DNA from: Rhizobium sp. Root1220
GTDB taxonomy: Bacteria > Pseudomonadota > Alphaproteobacteria > Rhizobiales > Rhizobiaceae
NCBI RefSeq assembly: GCF_001426265.1
Contig: NZ_LMDG01000023.1
Coordinates: 87,826-151,825, forward strand
Length of the DNA stretch: 64,000 nt
Reading direction: 5' to 3'
Within the stretch, counting starts at the first letter, position 1. The number at the start of each line of letters is the position of its first letter. A program made the translations under genes and the position numbers. Below the pieces are notes generated by a model. The model searched no databases. It worked only from the letters and a program-made list of their open reading frames with translations, and was not told the DNA's origin. Of the stretch, positions 9,549 through 20,352 are shown piece after piece.

Positions 9549-12500
9549 TTATCCGACCGGATATCCCTCTTCGGGATCGGCGACTCCGCCTCCGTTGATA
9601 GCGAGATCGTAGCCTCGCTCATGGGACGATTTTGAGACCGAAATGAGGTATTTGGCACCTGCGTGTTCGATCTCCGCGGTGAAGCCGTCCCATGCGCTCG
9701 GTAGCGCCGGGCGGACATACAAGCGGCCATCCTTCAATCGTATGCCGAGGATGCCCTCTATCGCAGCGCGATAGAGCCAGCCGGCCGATCCGGTGTACCA
9801 CGTCCAGCCACCGCGTCCGGTGAGCTCCCCGTCGCCATAAACATCGGCGGCGATGACATAGGGCTCGACCCGGTAGCGTTCGGCCGATTCGGAGTCCCGT
9901 GCGTGGCTGATCGGATTGAGCAAATCGAAGCAGCGCAACGCATCATCGCCGCGACCGAGTTCCGCCAGCGCCATGACCACCCAGGTCGCGGCGTGAGTGT
10001 ATTGGCCGCCGTTTTCACGCACGCCCGGCGGATAGGCCTTGATGTAACCCGGATCCTTGGCGGAGTTCGCGAAGGGAGGCGTGAAGAGCCGGATGATTCG
10101 GGCATCGCGATCGACGAGTTTGTCGAGAACCGACTCCATCGCCGTGGCCGCATGGGCCGGATCACCCTCTCCGGACAGCACGCTCCACGACTGTGCGATC
10201 GAATCGATCTGGCATTCGAGGCTTTCCTTTGAGCCCAGCAAGCTGCCATCGTCGAAAGTGCCGCGCCGATAGTAGGCGCCATCCCAGGCCACGGTTTCAA
10301 GCGCGGTCTTCAACTCGCCGAGATGTTTTGCCCAACGCTCAACACGCGCCGTATCTCCGCGCTCCTCGGCGTAGGAGGCAAACGAGCGCAGGGCGCCGGC
10401 CAGGAACCAGCCGAGCCATACGCTGGTACCCTTGCCGCCAACGCCGACACGGTTCATGCCGTCGTTCCAATCACCGCCGAGGAACAGCGGCAGGCCGTTT
10501 GCTCCCTTGCGCGCGATGGCGAGATCGAGCGCGATTGCCGCATGCTCATAGACGCTGGCCGTGTCTTCGGAGATTTCTGGCCGATAGAAGGAATCGTGCT
10601 GGCCTTCGAGAAGGGCGGGGCCCTCGAGGAAGGCAAGCTGTTCGTCGAGCACGCCCTTGTCGCCTGTGACGCTGCAGTAGTGATGGATGGCGTAGGCGAG
10701 CCAGACCACATCGTCGGAAATCAGCGTGCGAACGCCGGCACCTGTGCCCGGCAGCCACCAATGCTGAACGTCACCCTCGCGGAACTGACGCGAGGCAGCG
10801 TTCAGGATCTGCTTGCGGGCGATCGAAGGCTCGTGGAGCACGAAGGCCAAGGTGTCCTGCAATTGGTCGCGGAAACCGAAAGCGCCGCTGGCCTGATAGA
10901 ACGCGGTGCGTGCCATGATGCGGCAACCGAGGCTCTGATAGGGCAGCCAGGTGTTGATCAGGTTGTTCATGCCCTGATCCGGGGTCGAGATCTGTACCTT
11001 GCCCGTGAAGTCCTGCCAGAAGGAGCGGTTGGAGTGAACCACATCATCGAATGCCGTTTGCCGGATGTCAGCAATCAAGGTTCGCGCTTCGGCTTTCGTC
11101 GTGGTGTCGCCCAGGAAGAAGGAAATGTGTCGTTCTTCACCCGGCGCCAATTCGATATCGATCGCCAGCGCTGCCGCGGGATCGCCGTCCAGATCGGTCA
11201 CCCCGGCGAGCGTGGCGGCGGAAACTACGGCGCGCGGCGACTGGATCGTGCCACCCTTTGCGATGAACTCGCGACGGCTTGTGCTGAAGCTCGATGGCCT
11301 TTCGCTCGCCGCGAAGAACGCAACACGACCGGAATAGTCGATGCTGTAGTTGTTGCTGGCGAACAGGGCATCCGTCTCCTCATCAAGTTCAGAGAGGATG
11401 AACGGTGCAGTCTTCTGGGCATTGTTGCCCAGAATCCATTCGACATAACCGTAGAGCCGAAGTTTGCGCGGTTTGGATCCCTGATTGCGCAGCCGCAGCC
11501 GTTGCAGCTTGACGGGCCTTTCACGATCGACGGTTTGCGTCATCTCGAGGGCTATCTCGTTCTGGATGCTGGAGAAAGTCGAGTATCCTAGACCGTGACG
11601 TGCCTCGAAGCGAATATCCTGGCGCTTGGAAAGGCTTGCGTATGGTGTCATCACTGCGCCGTCGTCACGATCGACGACGTAAATTGCCTCGCCTGGCCGG
11701 TTGACGACCGCATCGTTTGACCATGACGTCAGTTGGTAGTCGCGCGAATTCGCGCTCCACGTGAAGCCAGCCCCTTCCGCGGAGACGTGGAAACCGAACT
11801 TTTCGTTCGAGATGACATTGATCCATGGTTGCGGGGTGGCGTGTCCGCCCGGCAACCGCACCACATACTCGCGGCCGTCTCCGGAAAAGCCGCCCATTCC
11901 GTTCCAGAAACTCAGGTCGCCTTCATCCTCTATAACCTGCTTCGATATTTCAGATGCGGGTGTCAGCGCAATCGGCTTTGAGGGACCTTTGGCGCGGTTG
12001 ACGCGCTCAAGCTCCAGCTGCTCTTCCTTGCTCGGAGCGGAAAGCGCCACGGCACGATTGAGCTGATCGATGATTTTGCCGTTCTTCGCGTGGAAGGTGA
12101 CACGCGATGCCGAGATCAAGGCGTGGTAGGTCGCCTCTTCCATCAGGTCCTTTCTGACCGCGAAAATGTGCTGGCGCAGGCCGTCGGCCTGACCCAGGCG
12201 GCGCACGTTCTCCGCCATCTGGTCGACCGCGTGTTGCATGTCCTGTGCGTAGGACGACGCGCGCTCGTTCATGATGACGAGGTCGGCGGTAACGCCGCGG
12301 GACCGGAGGTACTCCTGCGCGAGCAGGGCCTCTCGGACGATATCGAGATCCATGTCGTCATTGACGCGAAGGGTGAAGATCGGGAAGTCGCCCGAGATCG
12401 CCAATGGCCAGAGAGACGACTGCGATTGCATGCCGGCCTCGACCGCTGCCGCGTCGGCGCGTAATTGCATATCCGGATAAACAAGATGTCGGCCGAGATA

Positions 12501-15500
12501 CTGGAACGCAGCTGCCTGCTGCGATGTCACACCGACATGGCGCATCTGTACCTGCGTGCGTGTCCAGGCCTGGACGAGCTCGTGATTGAACGCATCGGCG
12601 TGCCTGTAGCGGCTGACTGCCTGATCCACCTCGTGGCGGCTAGGAGCGGCAATTGTCCAGAAGATGACGCTGACCTTCTTGCCGACTGGTACGCGGACCG
12701 TGCGGCGCAGCGACAGAACGGGATCGAGCGTGAAACCGTCGGTGCCCGAAAGCGTCGCGCCGGCATCGAAGGCGGCAGCATTCGCCAAGGTCCGGGCGCG
12801 TCCCAGGAACCTGCGTCGGTCGGTCTCGAATTCGGTGTGGCGCGACGAACCGGCATTATCCACGATGAGGTGGGCAACTGCCATATTCGGCTCGCCGGGG
12901 TCACGCTTGTTGCGCTCGACGCGGATGACATCGCCGCGCTTGCCGATTTCCGTCTTGACGAACATACGGGCGAACGCCGGATGAGCGTTGTCGACATCGT
13001 CCGTCGCGAGTACCGGTTCGAGGTAAGAGGTTACCTCGATGAAGCGGTCTTCCGTTCCGGTGTTGATCAAGGTCAGACGGCGGCCTTCGGCATCGTGCTC
13101 TGTTGCGACGATGCATTCGACCTCGCTGGTCAGGTCGCCAACGGTTTTCGTGAACTCCGCCTTTTCGTCGGCGAAAAGAACCCGCACCTGTTCTCCTTCG
13201 ACACTCTTGGGCTCCGCAGTCGCCGACCACCATTCGTTGGTCGCTGTATCGCGAAGGAAAATAAAGGTGCCCCAGCGATCTTCGGTCGGATCAGCCTTCC
13301 AGCGCGACACGGACTGGCCATTCCAGCGCGCGTAGCCGACGCCGGTTGCCGTTAGCATCATCGAGTAATGGCCATTGGAGAGGAACACCAGCTCGCGATC
13401 GCGCGATGCGGGGTCATAGATCTTACGCAGTTCGGGCTTCAGCAGATCGTCCTGAATGCTGGCTGGCGTGTCGGATTCGTGCTTGCCGCTCATCACCGGG
13501 ATATCGCGAGGCGCCTTTTCCTGAAGCAGGAGTTCGGCAGCTTCGATGACCGGATCCGAATGGAAGAGCTCGCGCAGGTGGCCGTTGAAAGCCACGTTTG
13601 CCACCGCCGCAATCGACATGCCATGGTGGTGGGCGTAATAATTGTAGACGACGGCGCAAGTCTTGCCCTCCGGCACACGTGTCGGTGTGAAGTCGACGGC
13701 GTCATGGAAACCGTACTTGCCAAGGGCGCCGAGCTTGCGCAGGCGTTGGAGATTTTCCAGCGCGGCCGGGGGATTGTACTGGCTGGCCAGGATCGATGCG
13801 TACGGCGCAATTACGGCGTTGTGGCCAAGGCCGCGCTTGAGGCCGAGCGTCGGTACGCCGAAGTTTGTGTACTGATAGTTGAGATTGTGGTCGCGTGCGT
13901 TGAACGCCGCTTCGGAAATGCCCCACGGAATCCCCAGCTTGCGAGCGTGGTTCATCTGCTCGACCACCACGAGGTTGTTGGTCTGGTTAAGGATACCACC
14001 CCCGCGCTCCTGCATCACGAGCGGCGGCATGAGGTATTCGAACATTGAGCCGGACCACGAGACCAGCGCACCGCGGGAGCCGACCGGCACGACCTGACGG
14101 CCGAGGCGATACCAGTGCTCTGTAGGCAAATCACCCTTGGCGATCCCGAACAGACTGGTCAGGCGGCACTCGGAAGCCAGAAGGTCGTAGCAGGCCTGAT
14201 CGAGTTCGCCGCTTTCGACGCGATACCCGATCGAAAGGAGGCGGCGTTCGGGACGGAACAGGAAGCCGAAATCCATGGAGAAGGCGAGGTCGCGAGCCTG
14301 ATCGCGGAGGGCGATCAAGCGCGGACGCAGTGCGTCTATGTTCGACAGATCAAAGGTACTGTCGGAGATGTGAGCTTCACAGACCCTGACGAGCGATTCT
14401 GCCCAAAGCGTCACTTCGGCACTCAGCGCAGACTTAACCTCGTGATCGAGATTTGCCGCGAGTTTCTGTATGTCGCGGGCAAGCACCGCCAGATTGATGA
14501 TGCGGATGGAGGCGAACTCGTGCTCGCGCTTGACCGCCGCCAGGGCATTCTGGAATCCGATGATGCGCTCTTCGAGCCGGCGACGCAGTGGACGCACGGT
14601 CTTTCGATCATCAGGCAGCTCGGAAAGCACTTCCGCGAGAATGCCGGCAGTATCTCCAACGCCATCCAGATTGCCCTGCATATGGGCTGAAGGCGCTTCG
14701 GCCCAGTTACGGCAAGCGGATGATATCGCGATGAGGTGGCCGGCGAGATTTCCGCTGTCGACCGCCGAGACGTAACGCGGTCCAAGCGTCTGCAACGTGT
14801 CCGTATGGTACCAGTTGAACAGGTGGCCGCGGAACTTCTCCATCTTATCGATGGTGGCAATCGTCTGTTCGAGCCGCGTGATGGTTTCTTCGAACGAGAA
14901 CCAGCCAAAATGGCGACCGGACACGACTGACAGCAGATAGACGCCAATGTTGGTCGGCGAGGTGCGGGTCGCCACGATCATATGTGGCGTTTCCTGCACG
15001 TTGTCCGGCGGCAGGAAGTTCTGCTCGGCCGTGGTGAATGTTTCGAAATAGCGCCAGGTTCGACGAGCGATCTTGCGAAGCTCGGTGGAAACGGTCTCGG
15101 CAACTTCCAAGCGATCTTCCGTCTCTGCCGACTGGCTGACGTAGTAAGCGACCAACGGGGAAAGAATCCAGAGTACTGCGAAGGGGATTCCGACCAGATA
15201 GGCGTTGTCACCCGAAAGGGCTGCGAAGCCGAGGGCCAGGATTGCCAGCACCGGCGCATGCCACATCGCCTTGTAGTAGGACAAGATCGTGCCCTGTTTG
15301 CCGGCCTGGACGCTGGCTGCGGTTTTCCACTGGAGCATCAGCTTGTGGCTGACCATCAGCCGGTAGAGAGACCGGCCGATCGCGTCAGCCATCATGCAGG
15401 CACTATCGGCAATAAAGACAATTCGCAGTGCGACTTGCGCATTGGCTGCGCGGATATCGGACCATACGGTGTAGAGGTGGGCGCGAGCGACGATATCGCT

Positions 15501-18068
15501 GGTTCGCGGAATGATCCCGTTGATGAGTGACAATGTCGGTGCGACGAACAGGCAAAAGATAAGGAGAATCTGCCAGATAAGCGCTCCGAGAGGACCCATG
15601 AAATACCAGCCCAGGACGGAAGCGAAGAACCAGGCAATTGGCGTCAGCGAACGACGGAGATTGTCGAACATCTTCCAGCGGCCGAGTGCGGTGACGCCGT
15701 ACTTCGGGTTGAACATATAGGGTAGCAGCTGCCAGTCGCCGCGTGCCCAGCGATGCTGGCGCGAGGTCTCGACCTCGTAGCGGACCGGGAAATCTTCCAC
15801 GAGCTCGAGGTCTGTGACCAATGCGCACCGCGCCATCGAGCCCTCGAGCAGGTCATGGCTGAGCACCGAGTTTTCATCGATACGGCCCTTCAGCGACGCT
15901 TCAAAAGCATCGACGTGGTACAGGCCCTTGCCGGTGAACGTGCCCTCGCCGGCGAGGTCCTGGTAGACGTCGGAAACGGTAAAGACATAGGGATCCAAGC
16001 CGCGGTTGATCGAGAAGACCCGCTGGAACACCGACGCGTCCTTGCCCGTTGTCAGGGATGGTGTCACGCGTGGCTGCAGCACCCCATAGCCGCTTTCGAC
16101 GCGACCCGTCGTCGGATTGATAACGGGTCGGTTGATAGGGTGGTAGAGTTTGCCGACGAGCTTGGTGACCGCGTCGCGCATCAGGCGCGTGTCCGCGTCG
16201 AGCGTCATCACGTACTGGACGTTTGCCGGTGCCGTGTTGGCGCCAGGAAGGTAGGTCGTGTCGCGATCGCCGCGAAGCAGCAAGTTCAGTTCGTGGAGTT
16301 TCCCGCGCTTGCGTTCCCAGCCCATCCACACGCCTTCGGAGGGATTGTAGAGGCGGCGACGGTGCAGGAGATAGAAGCGGTTTTTTCCGTCAAAGGCGTA
16401 ACGTGCTGAAAGGTTGGCGACCTCGCGGCGGGCATAGTCCAGGACTTCGAGGTCGGTTACGGTTTCCTCAACCTCGCTGTCTGGCCAATCGCTGAGCAAT
16501 GCGAAATAGATTTCACCGCGCGGATTGGCGAGATAGTGGACCTCAAGATTGCGGACGAGTTCATCGACGCTGTCGCGGTTCGAGATCAGGCACGGCACCA
16601 CCAGGAGCGTCCGCGCCTCTTCCGGAATTCCTTCCTTGAACTCGTAGCCGACGAGCCGCGCCGGTGTAACGAAAAACGACAGCAAGGTGTTGAACAGGCC
16701 TGTCGCACCCTCGGAGGCCGGGAGCGAAAACATGATCAGCATGACGGCGATCTCGAACGGACCCATGCCGGCATTCGCCATGAACCGCCCAACGATGGCC
16801 ATGGCGACGACGGTCAGCAGCAGCACGGGAACGGCAATCGACAGCCAGTTGAACTTGCGGACCGTCCGTACAAAATACTGGACAAGCGTCGGGCGATAGT
16901 TTGCCCGTGCTTCGAGCTTTGGCCGTTGGGCACCGGTCAGGTAGCCGCCGACATTCGGCTCGTGTGGCTCCTGCTCTCCCGAGGCAACTGCCTCCTGCGT
17001 CATATCAAGCGAAAGCTGCGCGATTTCCATTTCGGTCATTGACGACCGTTTGGCGAGCTTTTCTATCTGCTTGCGGTATTTGTTGCGTGAACCGGAATCG
17101 AGCGTGCCGTAATCCGAATGATCCCAGAGCAGTTTGTCCACGTGGCTGACTTGTTCGACCCATACCGACCACTCGGTATCGTCGATTTCGCGGAGGCTTC
17201 GAATGATATTGCCCATCGTGACGTTGCCGGAGGACAGACGGCTGTGTTCCGCCATCGTCGTCTCTTCGGTGTCGCGCCCGAGCGTCTCCAGCTGTTCGTC
17301 AAGCCACGCGATGGCGACACTGGACGCCTGCGAACCGTCTCGCATGCGGTAAAGGAACTGTGTCGAAAATGTATTGTCTTCCGCAAGCGGCTGAAGCGAC
17401 TTCAGGTACTCGGCCGCCTTTGCTGGATCGGTCAGCCGCACAAGTTCGTCTGCCGCCTCATTGGCGCGGCGACGCATGCGCCGGCTCCGCTCCACTCGAC
17501 TTGAGATCCGGCGCAAGTTTTCCACCAGCACGTAGCGCACCAGCGACGGCAGGGCCCAGAGCTCGCCGATTCTCAGCGTTTCGCTCTGCTGGAAGCCATC
17601 AACCAGCGAGGTGAGGCTTTCCTGGGAGATCGTGCTATGGGTGTGGGCGACATACAGCCAGGCGAGCGCAAGCGTTCGCGGAATTTGCGTGCCGCCAACG
17701 TTGATTGTCGGCAATTCGCGGTAGAACCGTTTCGGGAAGTCGCGACGTACTTCCTGGATCGCTTCCTCGACGATGTAGTGGTTGTCCAGCAGCCATTCCG
17801 CCGCTGGCGTGATGGTCTCGCCTGATTCAACGTCTGCCGCCGTCGTACGGTAGACACGCAGGATTTCTTTTTCATTTTCCTTGTGCCGAGCGAAGAAATC
17901 GAAAGGCGCGTAAGCTGGGAGCGCATCCACTCCACGGGTGGCGGCGGATTCTCCCATCGCCTTGATGTCTTCGATGGAAAGATAGGTCGAGCGGATCGAA
18001 TCGTTGTGATCGATCTGCTTCATTTCGGACTCGCGGGACGGGCTCGGAGACGTGACGGAAATGGTCAT
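9549..18068 (-). CDS. ndvB: Cyclic beta-1,2-glucan synthase (NdvB/ChvB)
   Basis: This giant inner-membrane enzyme (about 2,839 residues) makes cyclic beta-1,2-glucan from UDP-glucose, acting as initiator, polymerase, length control and cyclase. Visible parts in order: an N-terminal cytosolic region; membrane segments around 400-460 and again around 800-1000; a family-84-type glycosyltransferase with TLDADTRL near residue 624; a glycoamylase-like region (GIPWGISEAAFNARDHNLNY near 1380); and a C-terminal glycoside-phosphorylase (GH94-like) domain with GGDWNDGMNRVG near 2536. The length matches rhizobial NdvB/ChvB (about 2,820-2,830). The start is uncertain: 18143, 18068 and 18023 are all in frame and none has a clear Shine-Dalgarno sequence. 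In rhizobia the product is needed for low-osmolarity growth and plant infection. Confidence 0.97.
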   Translation of the reverse strand: MTISVTSPSPSRESEMKQIDHNDSIRSTYLSIEDIKAMGESAATRGVDALPAYAPFDFFARHKENEKEILRVYRTTAADVESGETITPAAEWLLDNHYIVEEAIQEVRRDFPKRFYRELPTINVGGTQIPRTLALAWLYVAHTHSTISQESLTSLVDGFQQSETLRIGELWALPSLVRYVLVENLRRISSRVERSRRMRRRANEAADELVRLTDPAKAAEYLKSLQPLAEDNTFSTQFLYRMRDGSQASSVAIAWLDEQLETLGRDTEETTMAEHSRLSSGNVTMGNIIRSLREIDDTEWSVWVEQVSHVDKLLWDHSDYGTLDSGSRNKYRKQIEKLAKRSSMTEMEIAQLSLDMTQEAVASGEQEPHEPNVGGYLTGAQRPKLEARANYRPTLVQYFVRTVRKFNWLSIAVPVLLLTVVAMAIVGRFMANAGMGPFEIAVMLIMFSLPASEGATGLFNTLLSFFVTPARLVGYEFKEGIPEEARTLLVVPCLISNRDSVDELVRNLEVHYLANPRGEIYFALLSDWPDSEVEETVTDLEVLDYARREVANLSARYAFDGKNRFYLLHRRRLYNPSEGVWMGWERKRGKLHELNLLLRGDRDTTYLPGANTAPANVQYVMTLDADTRLMRDAVTKLVGKLYHPINRPVINPTTGRVESGYGVLQPRVTPSLTTGKDASVFQRVFSINRGLDPYVFTVSDVYQDLAGEGTFTGKGLYHVDAFEASLKGRIDENSVLSHDLLEGSMARCALVTDLELVEDFPVRYEVETSRQHRWARGDWQLLPYMFNPKYGVTALGRWKMFDNLRRSLTPIAWFFASVLGWYFMGPLGALIWQILLIFCLFVAPTLSLINGIIPRTSDIVARAHLYTVWSDIRAANAQVALRIVFIADSACMMADAIGRSLYRLMVSHKLMLQWKTAASVQAGKQGTILSYYKAMWHAPVLAILALGFAALSGDNAYLVGIPFAVLWILSPLVAYYVSQSAETEDRLEVAETVSTELRKIARRTWRYFETFTTAEQNFLPPDNVQETPHMIVATRTSPTNIGVYLLSVVSGRHFGWFSFEETITRLEQTIATIDKMEKFRGHLFNWYHTDTLQTLGPRYVSAVDSGNLAGHLIAISSACRNWAEAPSAHMQGNLDGVGDTAGILAEVLSELPDDRKTVRPLRRRLEERIIGFQNALAAVKREHEFASIRIINLAVLARDIQKLAANLDHEVKSALSAEVTLWAESLVRVCEAHISDSTFDLSNIDALRPRLIALRDQARDLAFSMDFGFLFRPERRLLSIGYRVESGELDQACYDLLASECRLTSLFGIAKGDLPTEHWYRLGRQVVPVGSRGALVSWSGSMFEYLMPPLVMQERGGGILNQTNNLVVVEQMNHARKLGIPWGISEAAFNARDHNLNYQYTNFGVPTLGLKRGLGHNAVIAPYASILASQYNPPAALENLQRLRKLGALGKYGFHDAVDFTPTRVPEGKTCAVVYNYYAHHHGMSIAAVANVAFNGHLRELFHSDPVIEAAELLLQEKAPRDIPVMSGKHESDTPASIQDDLLKPELRKIYDPASRDRELVFLSNGHYSMMLTATGVGYARWNGQSVSRWKADPTEDRWGTFIFLRDTATNEWWSATAEPKSVEGEQVRVLFADEKAEFTKTVGDLTSEVECIVATEHDAEGRRLTLINTGTEDRFIEVTSYLEPVLATDDVDNAHPAFARMFVKTEIGKRGDVIRVERNKRDPGEPNMAVAHLIVDNAGSSRHTEFETDRRRFLGRARTLANAAAFDAGATLSGTDGFTLDPVLSLRRTVRVPVGKKVSVIFWTIAAPSRHEVDQAVSRYRHADAFNHELVQAWTRTQVQMRHVGVTSQQAAAFQYLGRHLVYPDMQLRADAAAVEAGMQSQSSLWPLAISGDFPIFTLRVNDDMDLDIVREALLAQEYLRSRGVTADLVIMNERASSYAQDMQHAVDQMAENVRRLGQADGLRQHIFAVRKDLMEEATYHALISASRVTFHAKNGKIIDQLNRAVALSAPSKEEQLELERVNRAKGPSKPIALTPASEISKQVIEDEGDLSFWNGMGGFSGDGREYVVRLPGGHATPQPWINVISNEKFGFHVSAEGAGFTWSANSRDYQLTSWSNDAVVNRPGEAIYVVDRDDGAVMTPYASLSKRQDIRFEARHGLGYSTFSSIQNEIALEMTQTVDRERPVKLQRLRLRNQGSKPRKLRLYGYVEWILGNNAQKTAPFILSELDEETDALFASNNYSIDYSGRVAFFAASERPSSFSTSRREFIAKGGTIQSPRAVVSAATLAGVTDLDGDPAAALAIDIELAPGEERHISFFLGDTTTKAEARTLIADIRQTAFDDVVHSNRSFWQDFTGKVQISTPDQGMNNLINTWLPYQSLGCRIMARTAFYQASGAFGFRDQLQDTLAFVLHEPSIARKQILNAASRQFREGDVQHWWLPGTGAGVRTLISDDVVWLAYAIHHYCSVTGDKGVLDEQLAFLEGPALLEGQHDSFYRPEISEDTASVYEHAAIALDLAIARKGANGLPLFLGGDWNDGMNRVGVGGKGTSVWLGWFLAGALRSFASYAEERGDTARVERWAKHLGELKTALETVAWDGAYYRRGTFDDGSLLGSKESLECQIDSIAQSWSVLSGEGDPAHAATAMESVLDKLVDRDARIIRLFTPPFANSAKDPGYIKAYPPGVRENGGQYTHAATWVVMALAELGRGDDALRCFDLLNPISHARDSESAERYRVEPYVIAADVYGDGELTGRGGWTWYTGSAGWLYRAAIEGILGIRLKDGRLYVRPALPSAWDGFTAEIEHAGAKYLISVSKSSHERGYDLAINGGGVADPEEGYPVG

Positions 18069-18348
18069 GGGTTCGGTCTGGATCCAAACGGAGTTGTGGT
18101 CATTATGTGAAGCCTTTTGCACCGCCAAGTATGACTGCCACATGAACAGCGCGGGGTTTACCTAGTGCCGTGCGGCAGCATGCGAGGGCAATCAACGGGC
18201 GATACTAATCGGTTTAAACGCGGTGCGGGCTTTACGACAACATGGCCCCGTCGTGCCCTCATCCGAGAAAGTTGGACACTATTACAATAATTCAAGTCAA
18301 GATGTTTCGCTCGGGGCAACTGCCTCGCTCTGGGATTGCGCCGAGAAT
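18069..18348. other. Upstream region of ndvB
   Basis: About 280 bases between the ndvB start and the next terminator hold no convincing gene. The part from 18260 to 18310 is AT-rich relative to its surroundings and is the likely place for the ndvB promoter. No clear -35/-10 pair could be assigned. Confidence 0.4.
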
Positions 18349-18376
18349 AAAAAACCGGCGCTTGGATAGCGCCGGC
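18349..18376 (-). terminator. Intrinsic terminator of the DUF1328 gene
   Basis: On the minus strand an 8-bp GC-rich stem (arms at 18368-18375 and 18355-18362) is followed directly by TTTTTT. It lies 24 nt after the DUF1328 stop and is a standard rho-independent terminator. Confidence 0.85.
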
Positions 18377-18399
18377 TCTGCCGAACTATGTGCTGCATC

Positions 18400-18564
18400 C
18401 TAGGCGCGGCGCATGAGACGCATCACCAGCGAGACTACGAACAACACGAGGAATAGGAAGAACAGGACCTGCGCGATGGATGCGGAAGCGCCCGCAATAC
18501 CACCGAAGCCCAATACGCCGGCAATCAGTGCCACAACAAGAAACACAAGTGCATAGTAAAGCAT
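18400..18564 (-). CDS. DUF1328 small membrane protein
   Basis: This 54-residue protein begins [20 protein letters not shown] and has two hydrophobic segments separated by [12 protein letters not shown], the layout of the DUF1328 (YtjA-type) family of inner-membrane peptides. The family's function is not established; members are often stress-responsive. The start at 18564 is well supported by AAAGGAG about 7 nt upstream. The gene has its own terminator and looks like a single-gene unit. Confidence 0.88.
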   Translation of the reverse strand: MLYYALVFLVVALIAGVLGFGGIAGASASIAQVLFFLFLVLFVVSLVMRLMRRA

Positions 18565-18707
18565 GGGGATCTCCTTTGTCGTTGCTGATCGGATAACGAA
18601 GGTTCGCCTTATTGGTTCCCGTGACATAAAAGCCAATGATTCTAAGGGACGACATGTCTGGAGGGGTGGCTGTGTGGTGCATGGCCGATCAGCGAGCTCG
18701 GCGAAAG

Positions 18708-19469
18708 CTATGACTTGTCCAGGAAGGCTGAAATTCCTTCCATTGCCTCCTTGGTTTCCCAGCTGTCCGCGAGCTGATGAATGACGTCCTCGATGACGTC
18801 GCCGGTAATAGACGGCGCAAGCGAACGCGCAAGAGCCTTGGCGCGGGCGGCGGCTTGCGGCACGGCTGCAATGAAAGCAGTGATCTCGGTCTCCATTGCG
18901 CCGTCGAGCTCGGTTGCGGGGACAACAGTGTTGACGAGGCCAATTGCCTTGGCATGCGACGCGTCGAAAATTCTGCCCGAGATGAAGAGCGGTCGAGCAG
19001 CGGCGCCGATACGCGCTACCACATAAGGGCTGATGGTCGCCGGTATAAGTCCGAGCCGAACCTCGGTCAGGCCGAAGCGTGCTGTTTCCACGGCAATCGC
19101 CATGTCGCAGATGCTGATCAGGCCGATGCCGCCGCCGAAGGCGTTTCCGTGGATACAGCCGATCAGTGGCTTTGGAAGCTCATTCAGCGATTTGAACATC
19201 ATCGCCAGCCGTCGTGCTTCGAAGATTCTTTCGGAGCGGCTTGCCGCGAACTGGGTGCGCATCCATTCCAGATCACCGCCGGCACAGAAGCTCTTGCCCG
19301 CGCCGCCAATGACGACGACGCGCACATTATCGTCAGCGCCCAGCACTGCAGCCGCCTCAGTCAACTCGTCGATCATCTGTTCGGACATTGCATTGTGTTT
19401 GTCCGGCCGAGAAAGGGTCACGCGCGCGACACCGCGTTCGTCGATCAAGATACGGAGGGTTTGCGGCAT
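18708..19469 (-). CDS. liuC: Enoyl-CoA hydratase family, probable methylglutaconyl-CoA hydratase
   Basis: This 253-residue crotonase-fold protein probably hydrates 3-methylglutaconyl-CoA to HMG-CoA in leucine catabolism. The oxyanion-hole segments are visible as [12 protein letters not shown] and [16 protein letters not shown]. The substrate is inferred mostly from context: it is the last gene of the operon and its ATG overlaps the stop of the HMG-CoA lyase gene by one base (TGATG), which implies translational coupling. A generic enoyl-CoA hydratase is the alternative. Confidence 0.88.
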   Translation of the reverse strand: MPQTLRILIDERGVARVTLSRPDKHNAMSEQMIDELTEAAAVLGADDNVRVVVIGGAGKSFCAGGDLEWMRTQFAASRSERIFEARRLAMMFKSLNELPKPLIGCIHGNAFGGGIGLISICDMAIAVETARFGLTEVRLGLIPATISPYVVARIGAAARPLFISGRIFDASHAKAIGLVNTVVPATELDGAMETEITAFIAAVPQAAARAKALARSLAPSITGDVIEDVIHQLADSWETKEAMEGISAFLDKS

Positions 19470-20350
19470 CAGCGTTCGCCTCCAAGGTCCCGGGCAAACG
19501 CGGCCGCCGCGTTCAGCTTCGCCGGAAGCAGACCTGTCCGATAACCCTTGCGAGCAAGAAACTCTGCTACCGCCAGCGTGTCGACATTGCCCTTGGCGCC
19601 CGGTGCGTAGGGACAGCCACCAAGTCCGCCGACCGATGCATCGAACACGCGCAGACCGTGCTCCAGCGAAACGGCGATGTTGTCGAGCGCCCAGCCGTCA
19701 GTGTCATGGAAGTGACCGGCGAGCATCGTAGCCGGCGCATAGGACAGAACGGTCATCAGCATCCGTTCGACCTCTTCCGGTCTGCCGCGACCTATCGTAT
19801 CTCCGAGGCTGATCTCGTAACAGCCAAGCGCATGCAGCTGTTCGACGACTTTTGCCGCCGCATCTGGCGCGATCGCTCCCTCGTAGGGACACTCGACGAT
19901 ACAGCTGACGTAGCCACGCATCGGAATCGCACGCTGTCGGCTCGCGTCAGCAATAGGCTTGAACCGTTCGATGCTTTCAGCAATCGAGCAGTTTATGTTG
20001 TGTTGCGAGAAACGTTCCGAGGCGGAGGCGAAGATTGCAATCTCATCCGCACCGGATGCCATCGCCGCCTCGAAACCCTTCATGTTCGGCGTGAGCACGG
20101 CGTAGCGTACGCCGGGCCTGCGTTTGATGCCGGCCATCACCTCGGCGGCGTCGGCGAGTTGCGGCACCCATTTTGGGCTGACAAAGCTCGTTACCTCGAT
20201 CCGTTCGAAACCGCATTCGGAAATCAGGTCGACGAGCGCGATCTTTGCTGCTGTCGGAATTAGGTCCGCCTCGTTCTGCAGACCGTCGCGCGGCGCCATC
20301 TCCACGATGGAGACATCCCGTGGCAGCAAGGACGATTCTGCGACCTGCAC
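19469..20350 (-). CDS. liuE: Hydroxymethylglutaryl-CoA lyase
   Basis: This 293-residue TIM-barrel lyase splits HMG-CoA into acetoacetate and acetyl-CoA, the final step of leucine degradation. Diagnostic segments are EMAPRDGLQNE at the N-terminus (catalytic Arg-Asp), GHFHDTDGWALDN (metal-binding histidines) and GGLGGCPYAPGAKGN, which carries the active-site cysteine. It begins 2 nt after the stop of the upstream biotin-carboxylase subunit gene and overlaps liuC by one base, so it sits in the middle of a tightly packed operon. Confidence 0.95.
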   Translation of the reverse strand: MQVAESSLLPRDVSIVEMAPRDGLQNEADLIPTAAKIALVDLISECGFERIEVTSFVSPKWVPQLADAAEVMAGIKRRPGVRYAVLTPNMKGFEAAMASGADEIAIFASASERFSQHNINCSIAESIERFKPIADASRQRAIPMRGYVSCIVECPYEGAIAPDAAAKVVEQLHALGCYEISLGDTIGRGRPEEVERMLMTVLSYAPATMLAGHFHDTDGWALDNIAVSLEHGLRVFDASVGGLGGCPYAPGAKGNVDTLAVAEFLARKGYRTGLLPAKLNAAAAFARDLGGER

Positions 20351-20352
20351 GA

